In this document: positions 23,769 through 37,099 of the stretch, in pieces
Position numbering within the stretch: the first letter of the stretch is position 1
Layout: each line of letters opens with the position of its first letter
Assembly (NCBI RefSeq): GCF_029873635.1
Contig: NC_080419.1
Coordinates: forward strand, 72,335,597 to 72,399,596
Direction: 5' to 3'
Length of the DNA stretch: 64,000 nt
Source: Malania oleifera
Lineage: Eukaryota; Streptophyta; Magnoliopsida; Santalales; Ximeniaceae
The notes under the pieces: generated by a model
What the model saw: only the letters and a program-made list of their open reading frames with translations
What the model was told of the DNA's origin: nothing
The model's database searches: none
Program-made: the position numbers and the translations under genes

Positions 23769-25644
23769 ATGAAGTTCGATACCATCCTATCTTACGTTTC
23801 TCTCCTCTGCATCGCCGGAGCCTCCGCTCAGCAATGCGGAGAGGCGGTGAACGGAACCCTCTGCGCCAACGGGCTGTGCTGCAGCCAATGGGGTTACTGC
23901 GGCACAACCTCCACCTACTGCTGTGAGGACTGCCAGAGCCAATGCGCCTGCCAAATCCCTCCGCCACCTCCCTACATTCCACGGCCGCCTCCGCCGCCAC
24001 CTAGCCCCCCGCCACCGCCCCGTGCTCCATCCCCCAGCAGCCAGGTCCTTGAGTCCATCATTAGCGAAGATCTCTTCAACGAACTTTTGCTGCACCGTGG
24101 TACGTCACCGTGTCTAGGGGCGTTCTACACCTACGATGCTTTTATCCAAGCCGCCGGCAGGTTTGAAGAATTTGCAAACGCCGGTGACGAAGAGACTAGG
24201 AAACGGGAGGTTGCGGCGTTTCTGGCCCAAACCTCGCATGAAACCACAGGTTATATATTTGATCAGTTTGCATTTCTGCGATTTCATATCTAAAATGACG
24301 TAAATTAATGGGCTGACTTCAACAAAACTTAATTAATATCCAAAGTCTCCAAATTAATTAATAACACGCCCGTCCCCAAACTCCTCTCTTGGTTCAATGC
24401 TTAAAGAAAAAAAAAATAGGGTGGGTAATTCTTTTAAGAAATATTAATTTATTAAATTTGTGAATAGGGATATTTTTTAGAGGAGGGGGGGATTGAAAAC
24501 CATATCCTTCCTTCTTAAATAATATAGTATATAGTTCATGAGTTATACACTCTGCTGCAAGTCAATTATTTGTCAAAAAAAGTCATAAATTATATGTTTT
24601 TAATCACTGAAATAAAATTAAACGTATACTTCGGGGTCCTATTTTTAATTTTTTAATAATCATAAAAATATCATTTTCTAATATTAATTTTTAATATTAA
24701 CAAAAAAATTGAGAAACAATAAAAAATAATTCTCAAATTTCATGCACATTTGTGTAAATATTTTTTTTTTTTAAATTGTATTATGTTATCATGAATTAAT
24801 CGATGTCTTCAATTATTGGATAAATTCAAGAGGATGGGAAGGTGCACCGGATGGTCGATATTCATGGGGTTATTGTTGTATTCATGAAGGAGCCACCATC
24901 CCTCCCGACCAACTCGGTGATTATTGTGTTGCTAATGACCAATGCCTATGTGCACCTGGCAAGAAGTATTATGGCCGAGGTCCCATTCAACTTTCCTGGT
25001 AAGTAGTCATCTGAACTTAGAATATTATTTTTTTTTTGTTAGTGTTTAAAGAAGTACCTCATTTATAAACTCACTTATGTCATTTAATTACTAGAACATA
25101 GGAAATTAAATATAGTATTATGAAACAAATACACTTTATTCACATAATTCAAATTTCTTCACGCACGACATTCTTTATAATGTGTTGTAACAAAGCGATA
25201 CTAAAACATAATTTTTGCAGCAACTATAACTACTGTCACGCTGGGGATGACTTAGGTTATGATCTACTAAATAACCCAGACTTGGTGGAGAATGATCCAT
25301 ACATATCTTTTGACACAGCGTATTGGTTTTGGATGACTCCACAACCACCAAAGCCCTCGTGCCATGACGTCATGATTGGTAACTACACACCGTCAGCTGT
25401 AGACATTGTAGCTGGTCGGTATGGAGGTTTTGGGCTTTGCACCAACATCATCAACGGTGGCATAGAATGTGGTGGTGGCTACTCAAGTGAGCAGGAACAA
25501 GACCGTATTGGGTACTACAAAAGATATTGTGAAATATTAGGTGTGGACACCAGCAACAACCTTAGTTGTGCAGACCAGCAACCTTATGGTTTGACCCTCA
25601 AGAAAAAGGGGACCAAAAGAGGTGGTTCCTATTCAGATCAGTAA
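23769..25644 (+). CDS. Class I-type endochitinase (hevein + GH19), three exons
   Basis: Exons 23769-24249, 24833-24998 and 25221-25644 join in frame to 1071 nt (356 aa); both introns have GT...AG ends. GH19 chitinases hydrolyse beta-1,4 GlcNAc bonds in chitin and serve mainly in defence against fungi and arthropods. Residues 1-20 look like a signal peptide (cut near SAQQ). A hevein chitin-binding domain follows (about 21-60; [21 protein letters not shown]), then a roughly 30-residue Pro-rich hinge, then the GH19 domain. The catalytic acid lies in SHETTGGW; the second Glu probably lies in [19 protein letters not shown] matches PROSITE PS00774. [10 protein letters not shown] and [14 protein letters not shown] complete the fold. 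Oddities: an extra Cys (YCCEDC), a splice-junction codon giving Cys before NYNY, CX3FY instead of CX4FY, and a basic C-terminal tail without a clear vacuolar signal. The antisense ORFs over exon 1 are shadows. Confidence 0.93.
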
Positions 25645-25808
25645 CTTCGAAGCTACTATAGATCAAGCGAGCTACAAATTAATTTGAAGTTACATGTGGT
25701 TTAAGCTAGCTACATATTGTACTAAGAGTTTATGACAACGTGATGCATGTGCAATACAGTGAAATCTGTGGCAATAAGCAGTTGCTAAATATGTAGCCTA
25801 TTATGACT

Positions 25809-25818
25809 AATAAATAAA
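25809..25818 (+). terminator. Chitinase poly(A) signal
   Basis: Overlapping AATAAA hexamers about 165 bp downstream of the stop codon, a normal position for a plant 3' end. Confidence 0.6.
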
Positions 25819-25823
25819 ATGAG

Positions 25824-26090
25824 GTGTCAATTAGTTAATTATATCGTGATTTGTCGTTTTATTTCAAAATCATCATCATAACCATCTTGGAATAATGTCT
25901 ATCATTAATTATTCACTGTAAGAAAAAGTTTCATAGGAGACATCTGAGCACATGTAGTGTTAATTAGTTAATTATATCATGGTTCTAACTTTACTTCAAA
26001 ATCATCATCATAATCATCTTCGAATAATTTCTACCACTAATTTTTCACTGTTAAAAAAAAAAGGTACCTAGGAGACATATTAGCATGTGT
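25824..26090. repeat. Tandem duplication of ~133 bp downstream of the chitinase
   Basis: GTGTCAATTAGTTAATTATA at 25824 recurs as GTGTTAATTAGTTAATTATA at 25957. The following TTCAAAATCATCATCATAA, TTTCACTGT-like and AGGAGACAT blocks recur in the same order. The copies have diverged moderately. The rest up to 26704 holds no recognisable feature. Confidence 0.75.
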
Positions 26091-26704
26091 GCATATAATT
26101 AAAGTTTGGAACTTCTATATTAAAAGCTTATTTGAATTATGTGAGAGATAGGAAGGTGTATGGGATGAGATGTGGGTTTGCTCATGTTGTGAAGTGTACT
26201 AAATATTGGTTTCTTGATTTTCCTGATCTCAATTTTCTTTTTCTTTTTCAATTGTTATTATTATTATTATTTTTAAAATTTATTTTGGTTTTCTAGAGAT
26301 ATAGATCTATCTTTAGAAGGTTTAACCCAGGAATTGGAGCTCTAGACTAGAAACAAGATGGAAGAAGTTTTTGATAATTGGAGGTCCTTACTCCAAAAAA
26401 AGATTCTATGATGATTGATGTTGAGTTTGTTTCCATGGAAATGCTTTAAGTGTTCATTAATGTTTGAGCACTTGGCAAATAATTGTAATTGTTGCTGTTA
26501 AAATTTGGATTGATATTTTTTAACTTGATCATGACTTCATCATCTAGAAAAGATAACAAAAAGGACTTACATGACCTAGGATATATTATAAATAAATCAT
26601 TTCTATGCCGAAGTAAAAATAGTAGAAGCGTATGTACGGAATGACAACTTAATAGTTATGTTTCCATATAATACTGAATATTTCATAAAATGAATTTCAA
26701 GTTT

Positions 26705-27599
26705 CACTACAAGAAATAAGGTTATTAGTGACAATTTAAAACTGTCACTAATACTCAAAAAATCGTCACTAATACTATTAGTGACGGTTTTCTCAGTATT
26801 AGTGATAGTTCTAGCTTTGTCACCATATCTGCGAATACTAATATTTTTTAGTAATGAAATATTCAAACTATCACTAATAATGGAGTATTAGTGACGGAAA
26901 AGAACTGTCACTAATATTAATAGCCTATGACCGTCACACTTTATTAGTGTCAGAAAAGAACCGTCACTAATAGCCTACAACTGTCACTATAAAATTGCAC
27001 ATATGGTCAATTTCATCACTAATGCGCATGTATTAGTGACGAGTTTAATAACCGTCACTAATATGACCGTAGTAGTGACGGTCAAGAAACTATCACTAAT
27101 AGTACGTTTTTTTGTGATGACTATTAAAATCGTTACTAATAACTGACTATTAATAACAATTATAGAACCGTCACTATTATTTGGCCCCCATAAGGTTTAT
27201 TCTATAGTGACAATTTTGGTAATTTAGTGATGGTTTTAGTAATGATTTTGCAAACTGTCACTAATGCTTTGAAAAAATTTAAAAAATTTTTAAATTCTTG
27301 TAAAAACCTTTAATTACATTTTAAAATACATAAAATTGAACCAGAATTACTAAAACATTCATAAATTATTAAAATTTAAAATAAAAATTGTTCAAAATTA
27401 AAATACATGCGAGTACAAATTTAATTTTTTGTTCAGTTAACAAGAAATACAGGAAAAGTAAAAAGTTGCTTGCATTCGACCCGACTAAAGTGTCTGGCAT
27501 CGTCGTAATGTTCTAAGAGCCGCAAACCCTACAAAATAATAATTTCACAAGAAATTAGCTAGCTAGTATACAATGTGTGAACATGTATATATATATATA
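26705..27599 (+). mobile_element. CACTA element left end (copy B), truncated by gypsy LTR
   Basis: It starts CACTACAAGAAATAAGG, a clear CACTA terminus, followed by about 550 bp of alternating TAGTGACGG and CCGTCACTAAT subterminal repeats in both orientations. The family block CTTTAATTACATTTT...ACATAAAATTGAACC (27310-27345) follows. A gypsy LTR interrupts it at 27600, and no right end was found. Confidence 0.75.
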
Positions 27600-29811
27600 T
27601 GTAACGACCCAAAAATTCCTGCCATTTTTTTTTACTGTTAAATTATATTACTCTGTTACTCCTGATAAAACTACTATAACATATCTATGCAATGGAAAAC
27701 ATAAACCATAATTACAATACGAGAATTTAAGTATTATTCCGAAAATATACATACACATCACTCCAGAAACATCCCTCATACCTCCTAGAATCTACTCAAA
27801 AATACATCTCCCTTAAACACTTACCCTACAAACAGGGCAGTACAAATATTCCCTCTATCTTTGAGTCTGATCTGCTCATCTAACTGGATCACCTGAAATA
27901 TTTAAGTTACTAGGATGAGACAACTCTCAGTAAGATGAAATATGCTATTACTAGTGTGTGGCAACTGAGTTTACATAAAGAATATATTTTAATCACCTGA
28001 ATCTAAACTAGCATGTAAGATGAAGTATAATATAACACACACCTATGTGACTTAAAATTCAAATGTTTCTATACTTTCTATTTAATCAAACTTTTAGTAA
28101 CTGTAAATATATCTATTATTTTCTGTAAATTTTTATATATAAACATAACTATGAAAACTTCACTGGATAGCTATATGTCATGATTTAATCCCTCATGATA
28201 AGGTTGTGTGGCTCATAGACAGAACTTAACACTAGTTGGTCTACCAGGATAAGTCAACTGAAACCTCTGTTGTCAGACCGGCCGCCTTAACCAAGACTAC
28301 TGGAGAGCCTACAATCTCTCCCAAGGCACGGTCGGCAACTCATAAAATCCACACACTATCTCAGTTATGTGATTGCACTTTGAACTAAAATAACTACGGT
28401 ATCTTGCTCTGAAATTTGATATGTTCCATCAAGGTCTGATACTGTATAATATTAATTTATATATATCTTACTTTTTTTCCATGATTCTGTTTCAATTGTA
28501 ATAACCATAACACTGTAAAAGTTGATCTAAATAAACTGTAATATCTGATCTGAATAAACTGTAATATCTCAATGTTATGGTTATGTAATCTGAATATCAT
28601 GGTATTCTGAAAATGTTGTAAAATATTTTTTGTGGGTATACTATAAATCATGATTCTTTAAATTCTATAAAACATATTTTTGTACATATATACTGAAAAT
28701 CATGACACTATGAAAGTTGTGCAAATTTTGTACAGAACTGATATTTACTCATGCCACACAATTAAATGAATAAAACTCATATATTGAAACCCGTATTTTT
28801 CTGTTAATAAAGATAATTTATGATCTGAGGAACTATCTTGAAAACACATAATTTCATGCCTTTAAACATCTACAATTCATATCCCAAAATGCATATATTT
28901 TTCTAGTGAAAATTCCTAAAATTACTAACATACCATATTTCCCTTACCTGATTCCTATGAAGCCTACTAAGCTCTAAATCTACACCCCTACGACGTTCGA
29001 AGCTCAAATCAATCAACCCAACTTAGAATGATAACTATACTCGCCTTCCCTTAGGCTCACATATTTCTTTATCCATAAAATTCTAAATCAGTAATTATTT
29101 GTCAACACTACCTGAGTTCTTGAGTAAACATTCGCTGGACTCCTCAACCCATGGCTGCGGTGTTCAGAAACTCAAACCTTGAAATCATAACACCCTAATT
29201 TAATCAACTCAAATTCTAGTATATTTCCATCTAATACACAATTTCGGTTCAGAAAATCCTACTAACCATATAAACCCTGAAATAACCTACTTACCCTAAT
29301 TTTGGGATTATGCCTAAACTTCTCAAACTAAAATTTTGCTCCGGTTAAGTTGTGGAGAATCTCTCAGGGATCATCGTGGTAGTTTCTGATCGTCAAACCG
29401 AGGAAAAACGGGGCTGAACAGGGCTGAAATTTTAGAGAGAAGGTGAAGAGACCATAGGTAGAGAGAGAAAGAGAGAGAGAGAACATGAAATCTCGCTGAA
29501 AATCTAATTTTGCACATATATTTATATATAAACTGCTACCACGTGGCTTCGTCGATGAGACACGTGGACTCGTCGATGAACCGAAGAAGAAAGTTCATCA
29601 ATGAAGGTGATGAGCTCGTCAATGAATGAAAGAGTTTGAATTCCCCCCTCTCAATATCTCTTTGTCGATGAGACACTAGAATTCATCCACGAACCATACA
29701 AGGGAGTTCGTCAACAAAACCAGGGCGTTCATCGATGATCCCCACTTTGTCCCTTTTGAATTTTCCTTTCTCTCTATTATTTAATTGTTATTATTTTTTG
29801 AGTCTCTATAT

Positions 29812-29826
29812 TCTCCCCTCCTTATA
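29812..29826 (-). other. Polypurine tract
   Basis: On the minus strand ATAAGGAGGGGAGAA lies immediately before the 3' LTR. It primes plus-strand DNA synthesis in this class and fixes the LTR edge near 29810. Confidence 0.7.
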
Positions 29827-30144
29827 AAATTTTGTCCTCGAAATTTGCTATATGTGTTATACACCATCCTCTGAGGAAAATTTGCTACTTATTTTATTAA
29901 TTACCCTCATTTATGGCGGAGGAATATCGTGGTTACAATTACGGTTTGGAAGATTACAATAATGAATTAAAATTTCTCCCATAACCAAATATATCTCATA
30001 AACCAAAATACAACTATACACATTAATTACCCTGCACTATATAGACGATGTTGATTTTATTAAACAATACTGATTTTATCTGAACTATTATCTTCCTTTT
30101 TGTGACTAATATTGATCCCCACTGAACAGATGTGGGTACTTTAG

Positions 30145-31505
30145 TCATATTGCCTCCTCAAGCTCCCACGATGCCTCCTTAATTGCATGATTCCTCCACA
30201 AAACTTTTACTAGTGAAATTTTATTAGTGTGCAACACCTGTCTTTTTCTATCTAGAATCTGCACTGGTGTTTCCTTGTAGGCTAAAGTATCTCTAAGTTC
30301 TGTCTCCTCATAGCTGATCACATGGGAAGGATTTGGGATATATTTCTTTAGCATAGAAACATGAAACACTTCATGAATCCTAGATCATGCTGGTGGTAAA
30401 GTTAGCCTGTAGGCGACTGGACCCACTCTCTTAAGTATCTCGAGTGGGCCAATAAACCTAGGACTCAGCTTACCCTTCTTCCTAAACCTCATAACTCCTC
30501 TCAGTGGTGCTACTCTGAAAAACACTTGATCTCCCACATCAAACTCCAACTTTCGACGCCAAGTATCTGCATAGCTTTTCTGCCGACTCTGAACTGTACT
30601 GATTCTATCTTTAATAAGTTGGACCTTATCGTACGCCTGTTGCACTAACTCTAGTCCTAAAACTCGCCTCTCACCTATTTCATCCCAATATAATGGAGAA
30701 CGACACCTCCTACCATATAATGCCTCGTATGGTGTCATCCTGATGCTGGCTTGGTAGTTGTTATTATACGCAAACTCAACCAACGGTATATACTAAGTCC
30801 AACTACCCCCGAAATCCAGCACTCATGCTTGTAACATATCCTCAAGTATCCAGATCCTCCTCTCCATCTACCCATCAGTTTGAGGATGGAAGGTTGTGCT
30901 GATTGATAACTGAGACCCTAAAGCTTCCTGCAAACTCTTCCAAAATTACGATGTAAATCATGGGTCTTAGTATGAAACTATGGATACTGGCATACCATGG
31001 GGTTGAACTATCTGTTGAATATATAACTTTGTTATTCTTTTCATAGAATAATTGAATTTAATATGGAGAATGTGAGAGGTCTTCATCAATCAATCAACGA
31101 CCACCAATTAGCATTTTGTCCATGCAACACCAGTGTTAACCCTGTAATGAAATCCATGGATATATGATCCCACTTCCACTCAAGGATATGGAGTGGATGC
31201 TACTGTTCCTCTGGTTTCTGGTGCTCAGCCTTTACCTGCTGGCATGTCAAATACTATTCCACAAAATCAGCTATCTCCTTCTTCATGCCGCTCCACCAGA
31301 ATGACACCTGGAGGTCCTGATACATTTTAGTTCTTCCTGGATGCACTATGTAAAGGGATCTCTGAGCCTCCTCTAGGATAGTCCTCCTAATCTAAGCATT
31401 TTCATGCACACACTCAAAGCTCCATCATCTGAAATACTAAAATCCTTCCCTTGTCCGTCCTGCGCTCTATCTATTAGCTTTACCAATTCTACATAATTCT
31501 TGCAA
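30145..31505 (-). pseudogene. Ty3/gypsy integrase with chromodomain-like end
   Basis: The best preserved integrase in the window. From high to low coordinates: the end of the zinc-binding region (31500-31300, broken), the core with TTFHPQTDG (near 30900), and EFAYNNNYQASI, TPYEALYGRRCRSP and GKLSPRFIGPLEIL (30783-30385). It ends with FHVSMLKKYIPNPSHVI and the chromodomain-like ILDRKRQVLHTNKISLVKV...LWRNHAIKEASWELEE (30369-30145). Chromodomains guide integration to chromatin. Stops near 30384 and in the core make it non-functional. Confidence 0.85.
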
Positions 31506-31525
31506 CTTTAATCCTCTCCTACAAG

Positions 31526-32300
31526 CGCTACAAAAAATCAGGGTATTAGTGATGGATCAAATCAATCACTAATACTTATATATTCGTCACTAATAGTATT
31601 AGTGATAAATTTATAAGTATTAGTGACGGTTTTAAATTAGTTGCTATATCTACCGTTATTACTAAATATTAGTGACGAATTTGAAATTCGTCACTAATAA
31701 TGGAATATTAGTGACATATTATAATTGTCACTAAAATCCTAATACCGTCACTAAAATTTTTACGTCGGCTCAGCTCAATTTCGTCACCAATACCCTACTA
31801 TTAGTGATGAATTTAAATCTTTCACTAATACTATACCATCAGTGACGAATTTATAATTTGTCACTAATACCCTACTATTAGTGACAAATTTGAATCCTTC
31901 ACTAATAAATAAGAAATTTAAAATTTTTTTAAAACTAATTTTTTTGAATCATCAATTCTTGTAAAAATTTGTAATTACATTTTCGCATACATAACTTGAA
32001 ACCATAATTACTAAAAAATTCATAAATTATTCAAAAGTTTGAATTCAAACACAAATTCAATTAAAAAAAATAAAATATATTCAGATAAGAAAAAAATTTC
32101 AAAAAATTCAAAATTTAGATGCAAATAGATTATATAAACTCAAATTAAAATACAGAAATTCCATTTGTTCAAATAACAATAAAAATTATAAAGAAATAAT
32201 CAAAAGTTGCAGCCGACGACTGTAGTGCATGCATGACATCGTGCTAATATTAAGATAGCCGCGAACCCTACAAATTAAGAATCATAAAAAAAAAAAATTA
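31526..32300 (+). mobile_element. CACTA element left end (copy C)
   Basis: It starts CGCTACAAAAAATCAGGG (one base off CACTACAAAAAA), abuts the gypsy integrase, and continues with TAGTGACGA / CGTCACTAATA subterminal repeats to about 31910. The family block TGTAATTACATTTTCGCATA (31970-31989) follows. No matching right end was found. It may be the outer element that contains the ~0.85-kb repeats and copy D. Confidence 0.65.
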
Positions 32301-32519
32301 GTATGCAAATGGAGAACAGAATGGAGAGTTGGTGCTCAGTATAATCAGGAAGAAAAATATAGATAGTGCGTCATATAATATTTTTCAACCCTAAACAAAT
32401 AGCTGAAATGAATGTGAATGGTGTACATATGAATATATACAGTTGCATGCATCAAACCACGTATGTAAACATTTTAACTCATTCTTAAATATGTCATGTA
32501 TGTTAATAGATGCAAATTT

Positions 32520-34016
32520 AGGATTTAATGAAACGACTTTTAGTTTAACTTTCACTTATCCTTTCAAAAATATTTTAACATTCATTTTATCATAATTATC
32601 TTTGTACGTGGTTTTTTTTTCAAAAATTTTAACGAAATTTCAGCAACATGTTGTCTATAAATTAGACATTTTCCTAAAAAACCTGTACCTAAAACATGAT
32701 TGTTTTCACAAAATAAAACATTTCAAGTATGCGAGAACCTAAATCCACTATCAGCATGCAATTCACAATGTACTGCATCAGCTATGCAGTTGGCGTTCAA
32801 CACAAGCACGTATTCTTGTAGTTCAATATACAATTCATATAACATAATACCATCCATAAAGAAAATATTACTAGGAAACTGTTAAAACACAATTTAACTA
32901 AGGTTCTCTAGTTTTTTCCAGAAGGTTGCTTCTCAAGCATTCTTGATGCAGCTTGGGTTGTGCATGAAGTTGTTACTTAGATTGTGAGAAGGCTTGTGAT
33001 AGATTGAGTTGGGATTTCTTGGATTCAGTTATGGACATAAAAAGCTTTGGTTATAGATTGAGGAAATGGATTATGGTTTTTTTTTCTTCTATTCAATGAT
33101 AGTGGTGGAATCCTAGTTTAGAACGTTTTAAGATTGCCTTTGCTTTGTTGGAGATTTTTAAGCTTGTCTTTGGTCCTTAGGATTTAATTTGCTAACTTGA
33201 GTATGACTATAAAAATTTTCAATATATAGGAGGTTTCAAGTTGTGATTCTTTAATGGGTTTTAATGTTCATAAGTGGCTTGCACTTACTTACATGGCATT
33301 TAGTTCTTGACCTTTCATTGTATTCTATACATTGTTGTTCTTAACCAAGTGTTTTAGATTTTGAATGATAAGCATAAGATTGCCTCTTTTCTTATGAATA
33401 TCAACATGTGAGAGGCACGAGTTAGAATGACTTTAAGTTCTTTGTACATGATTTTTTTCTAGAAAAATTGTACTAAAATTTCGACAGCATGCTGTTTGTA
33501 AATTGGACATTTCCCAAAGCATTCCTATACTAAAACTTGATAGATTCAAGCAAAAAAATCACAATAATACGCATGATGCAGATACTAGTGAGTTTGAGTA
33601 TGCGAGAACCTAAATCCACTACCAGCATGCAATTCACAATGTACTGCATCAACCATGCAGTTGGCGTTCAACACAAGCATGTATTCTAGTAGTTCAATAT
33701 ACAATTCATATAACATAATACCATCCATCAAGAAAATATTACCAGGAAACCGTTAAAACACAATTCAACTAAGGTTTCTCGCTTTGTCCATAAGGTTGCT
33801 TTTCAAGCATTCTTGATGCAGCTTGGGTTGTGCATGAAGTTGTTACTTAGATTGTGAGATGACTTGTGATAGATTGAGTTAAGGTTTCTTGGATTTAGTT
33901 ATAGACACAAAAAAATTTGGTTATAGATTGAGAAAATGGATTATGGTTTGTTTTCCTTGTATTCAGTGAGAGTGGTGGAATCTTAGTTAAGAAGGTTTTA
34001 AGATTGTCTTTGCTTT
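32520..34016 (+). repeat. ~0.85-kb tandem repeat, copies 1 and 2 (5' part)
   Basis: Marker blocks (GCATGCAATTCACAATGTAC, CTTGATGCAGCTTGGGTTGT, AGCTTGTCTTTGGTCCTTA-like) recur with a period of 841 bp between 32641 and 33482. Copy 2 is split at 34016 by CACTA copy D and continues at 38632. No coding capacity is evident. Confidence 0.85.
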
Positions 34017-34824
34017 CACTACAAAAAATAAGGTTATTAATGATGATTTTGAATTAGTCTCTATATCTGTCATTACTAATACTTATTAGTGACGAATTTT
34101 TCAAATCGTCACTAAAAACCTAAGCCCTTCACTATAGATGTTACACTAGCTCGATAAAAAATCATCACTAAAGTCATAGTATTTGTGATGATTTTAAATT
34201 CGTCACTAATGCTCTATTTTTAGTGACAGTTTTCAAACCATCACTATTGCTCACCAGAACTGTCACTAATACTATGACTTTAGTGACGGTTTTGAAACCT
34301 TCACTAATACTTAAATTGGACAATTAGTAGTGATAATTTTAAAATAGTCACTAATAATGTTAAATTAATTTTTTTCCCAATTATTAATTCATGTAAAAAT
34401 CTGTAATTACATTTTCTTATACATAACATTAAACCATAATTGCTAAAAAATTCATAAATTATTCAAAATTCTAATTCAAATTTAAATACAAATACAAATA
34501 TATTATACATATTCAAATTCAAATACAAATATATTATAAAAATTCAAATTTAAATACAAATATATTATACAAATTCAAATTTAAATACAAATACATTATA
34601 CAAATTAAAATTCAAATACAGAAATTTCATCTATTCAGATAACAAAAAAAGTCAAAAGCTGCATCCGTAGTTCATGACATTGTGCTGACGTTGTAATAGT
34701 TGCAAACCCTACAAATTAAGAAAGTTAAAAAAGTTAATCTACATTTTTTGAAAAATTTTGGCAGCATTTCTCCTATAAATATGACATTTTCCATAAAGAT
34801 GTGCTCCAAACCAGGTGTACATTA

Positions 34825-35767
<943 letters not shown>

Positions 35768-36703
35768 TAATCAATCAATATGAAAACATCGAAGCATCAA
35801 ATATCAGTTATACGAACCAAAATACCTACTAAATTGCATTTACTAATTATAACCATTTTGTAAGCATCATTGTCAAACCTGGACCTCATCAACCTGGCCA
35901 TGAAGTTGGTCATTGAGTTAACACTTAACATTTCACCTAGCTAATCAAGCAGTTGGTTGCTTTATAATGGTGAAAATTATTGTAGGCATAAATATAACTA
36001 TCTTATAACACTAAAATCAAGTGAATGTTGGATTCTACAGAGACATTGCGTAGAACATATGTAGCACAATAATTAAGGGAAGAAAGGAGCTGTCTAAATG
36101 AATGTGTTTCAATCTCATTGCATGAAGACATTAGTTCATATATTGTTTTGTATAATGACACAATATTGGTCCCCAAAAACAAGTACAATAAGCCAGCTCA
36201 TTCAAGCATATAAAAAAAATCTGCTTATATGAGCATGTGCATCAGTTTTGGCAGACCTAAGTATTAACAGGTCAGATCAAAGAACCAACTTTAAATATCC
36301 AACTAGCCAGTCCAGTCCAGTCCTAATTGTACTACTTATAGGTACTCACAGCACTGGTTTAACATTCAGAAAACATCTAAACAAAATACATCAATGCCAA
36401 CTAAACAAAACACCAATAACTGAAGTACATCAAGAAAATCGAGAATTACAGAGAAGTCTCTCTAAAATGTCCCACAATGCCAACTAAAGATCATAGAAAT
36501 TCAATTGTCCTTGATAGCCTATAGAGAAGAGGTCATCCCATCAAGCCCAACTGTTTTTTTTTTCCTAACAGCCCAAAAAATAGCAAGGGGAATAAGGGAA
36601 AGAGCTCAACATTTGAACAGATGTTAATATTCAGAAATAGAGGAGTGCCTTAAAATATATACACCTACTCTCAATGCTGGGCGGTGAGGTTGAGTTGGGT
36701 GAC

Positions 36704-36940
36704 TCAGGTGGAGGTCTCATCGCAAACGATGCTACAAAAGGGGGGAGAGCAAGGGTCTGCAGCCTGATTGGAGAAAACCCAGAAGGTGAGGTAGCAGAAG
36801 GGAGGGATTCTTGTGACGGAGGCTTTGATGTCTTTGAGGGCTGAGATGTCTAAGCTCGCAATGCGAGACTGCACTGGGATGACGATGGTGATCACGACGA
36901 GCACAGAAAGGAGGAAGAAGAAGGCCGGGAAGTCGGACAT
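36704..36940 (-). pseudogene. Possible captured LRR-protein N-terminal exon
   Basis: A 78-codon frame from the ATG at 36940. It has a hydrophobic, signal-peptide-like start (MSDFPAFFFLLSVLVVITIV) followed by DISALKDIKASVTRIPP and ADPCSPPFC. The pattern S/D-ALK-IKAS-T-IPP ... DPC resembles the LRR N-terminal cap of plant secreted LRR proteins. Base composition is more GC-rich and coding-like than the surroundings, which fits a captured host exon. The frame ends at a TGA and no LRRs follow. The family call is tentative. Confidence 0.4.
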
Positions 36941-37099
36941 GGTCAGAAGTTTTATCATTTTGTAGATGGAGCACGCAATATTAAAAGAAAAAAAAAATGG
37001 GAGAAGGAGGAGGGAGACAGCAGGAGGGAGAAGGAAATTTTGGGATTTCAAATTTCGAAGGGGGGTGAACAAAGATGCAGGTTAATTAGGAAGGGATTT

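Larger units (their letters stand above)
27600..31525 (-). mobile_element. Second Ty3/gypsy chromovirus, 3' part (LTR + integrase)
   Basis: Minus-strand element related to the one at 1-6711. It has a complete 3' LTR (27600-29810; TGTAACGACCC ... GAGTCTCTATA), a polypurine tract directly inside it, and integrase with a chromodomain-like end, then stops at the CACTA terminus at 31526. RT, gag and the 5' LTR are absent from the window. In the LTR a TATA-like TATATATAAA (minus strand, near 29530) is preceded by repeated TCGTCGATGAA motifs (29545-29745). 27613-29540 otherwise holds only non-coding LTR sequence. Confidence 0.83.

Noticed and set aside
23593..24095. Minus-strand ORFs of 135 and 102 aa opposite the chitinase
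   Set aside because: Antisense shadows of GC-rich exon 1; no promoter or recognisable domain.
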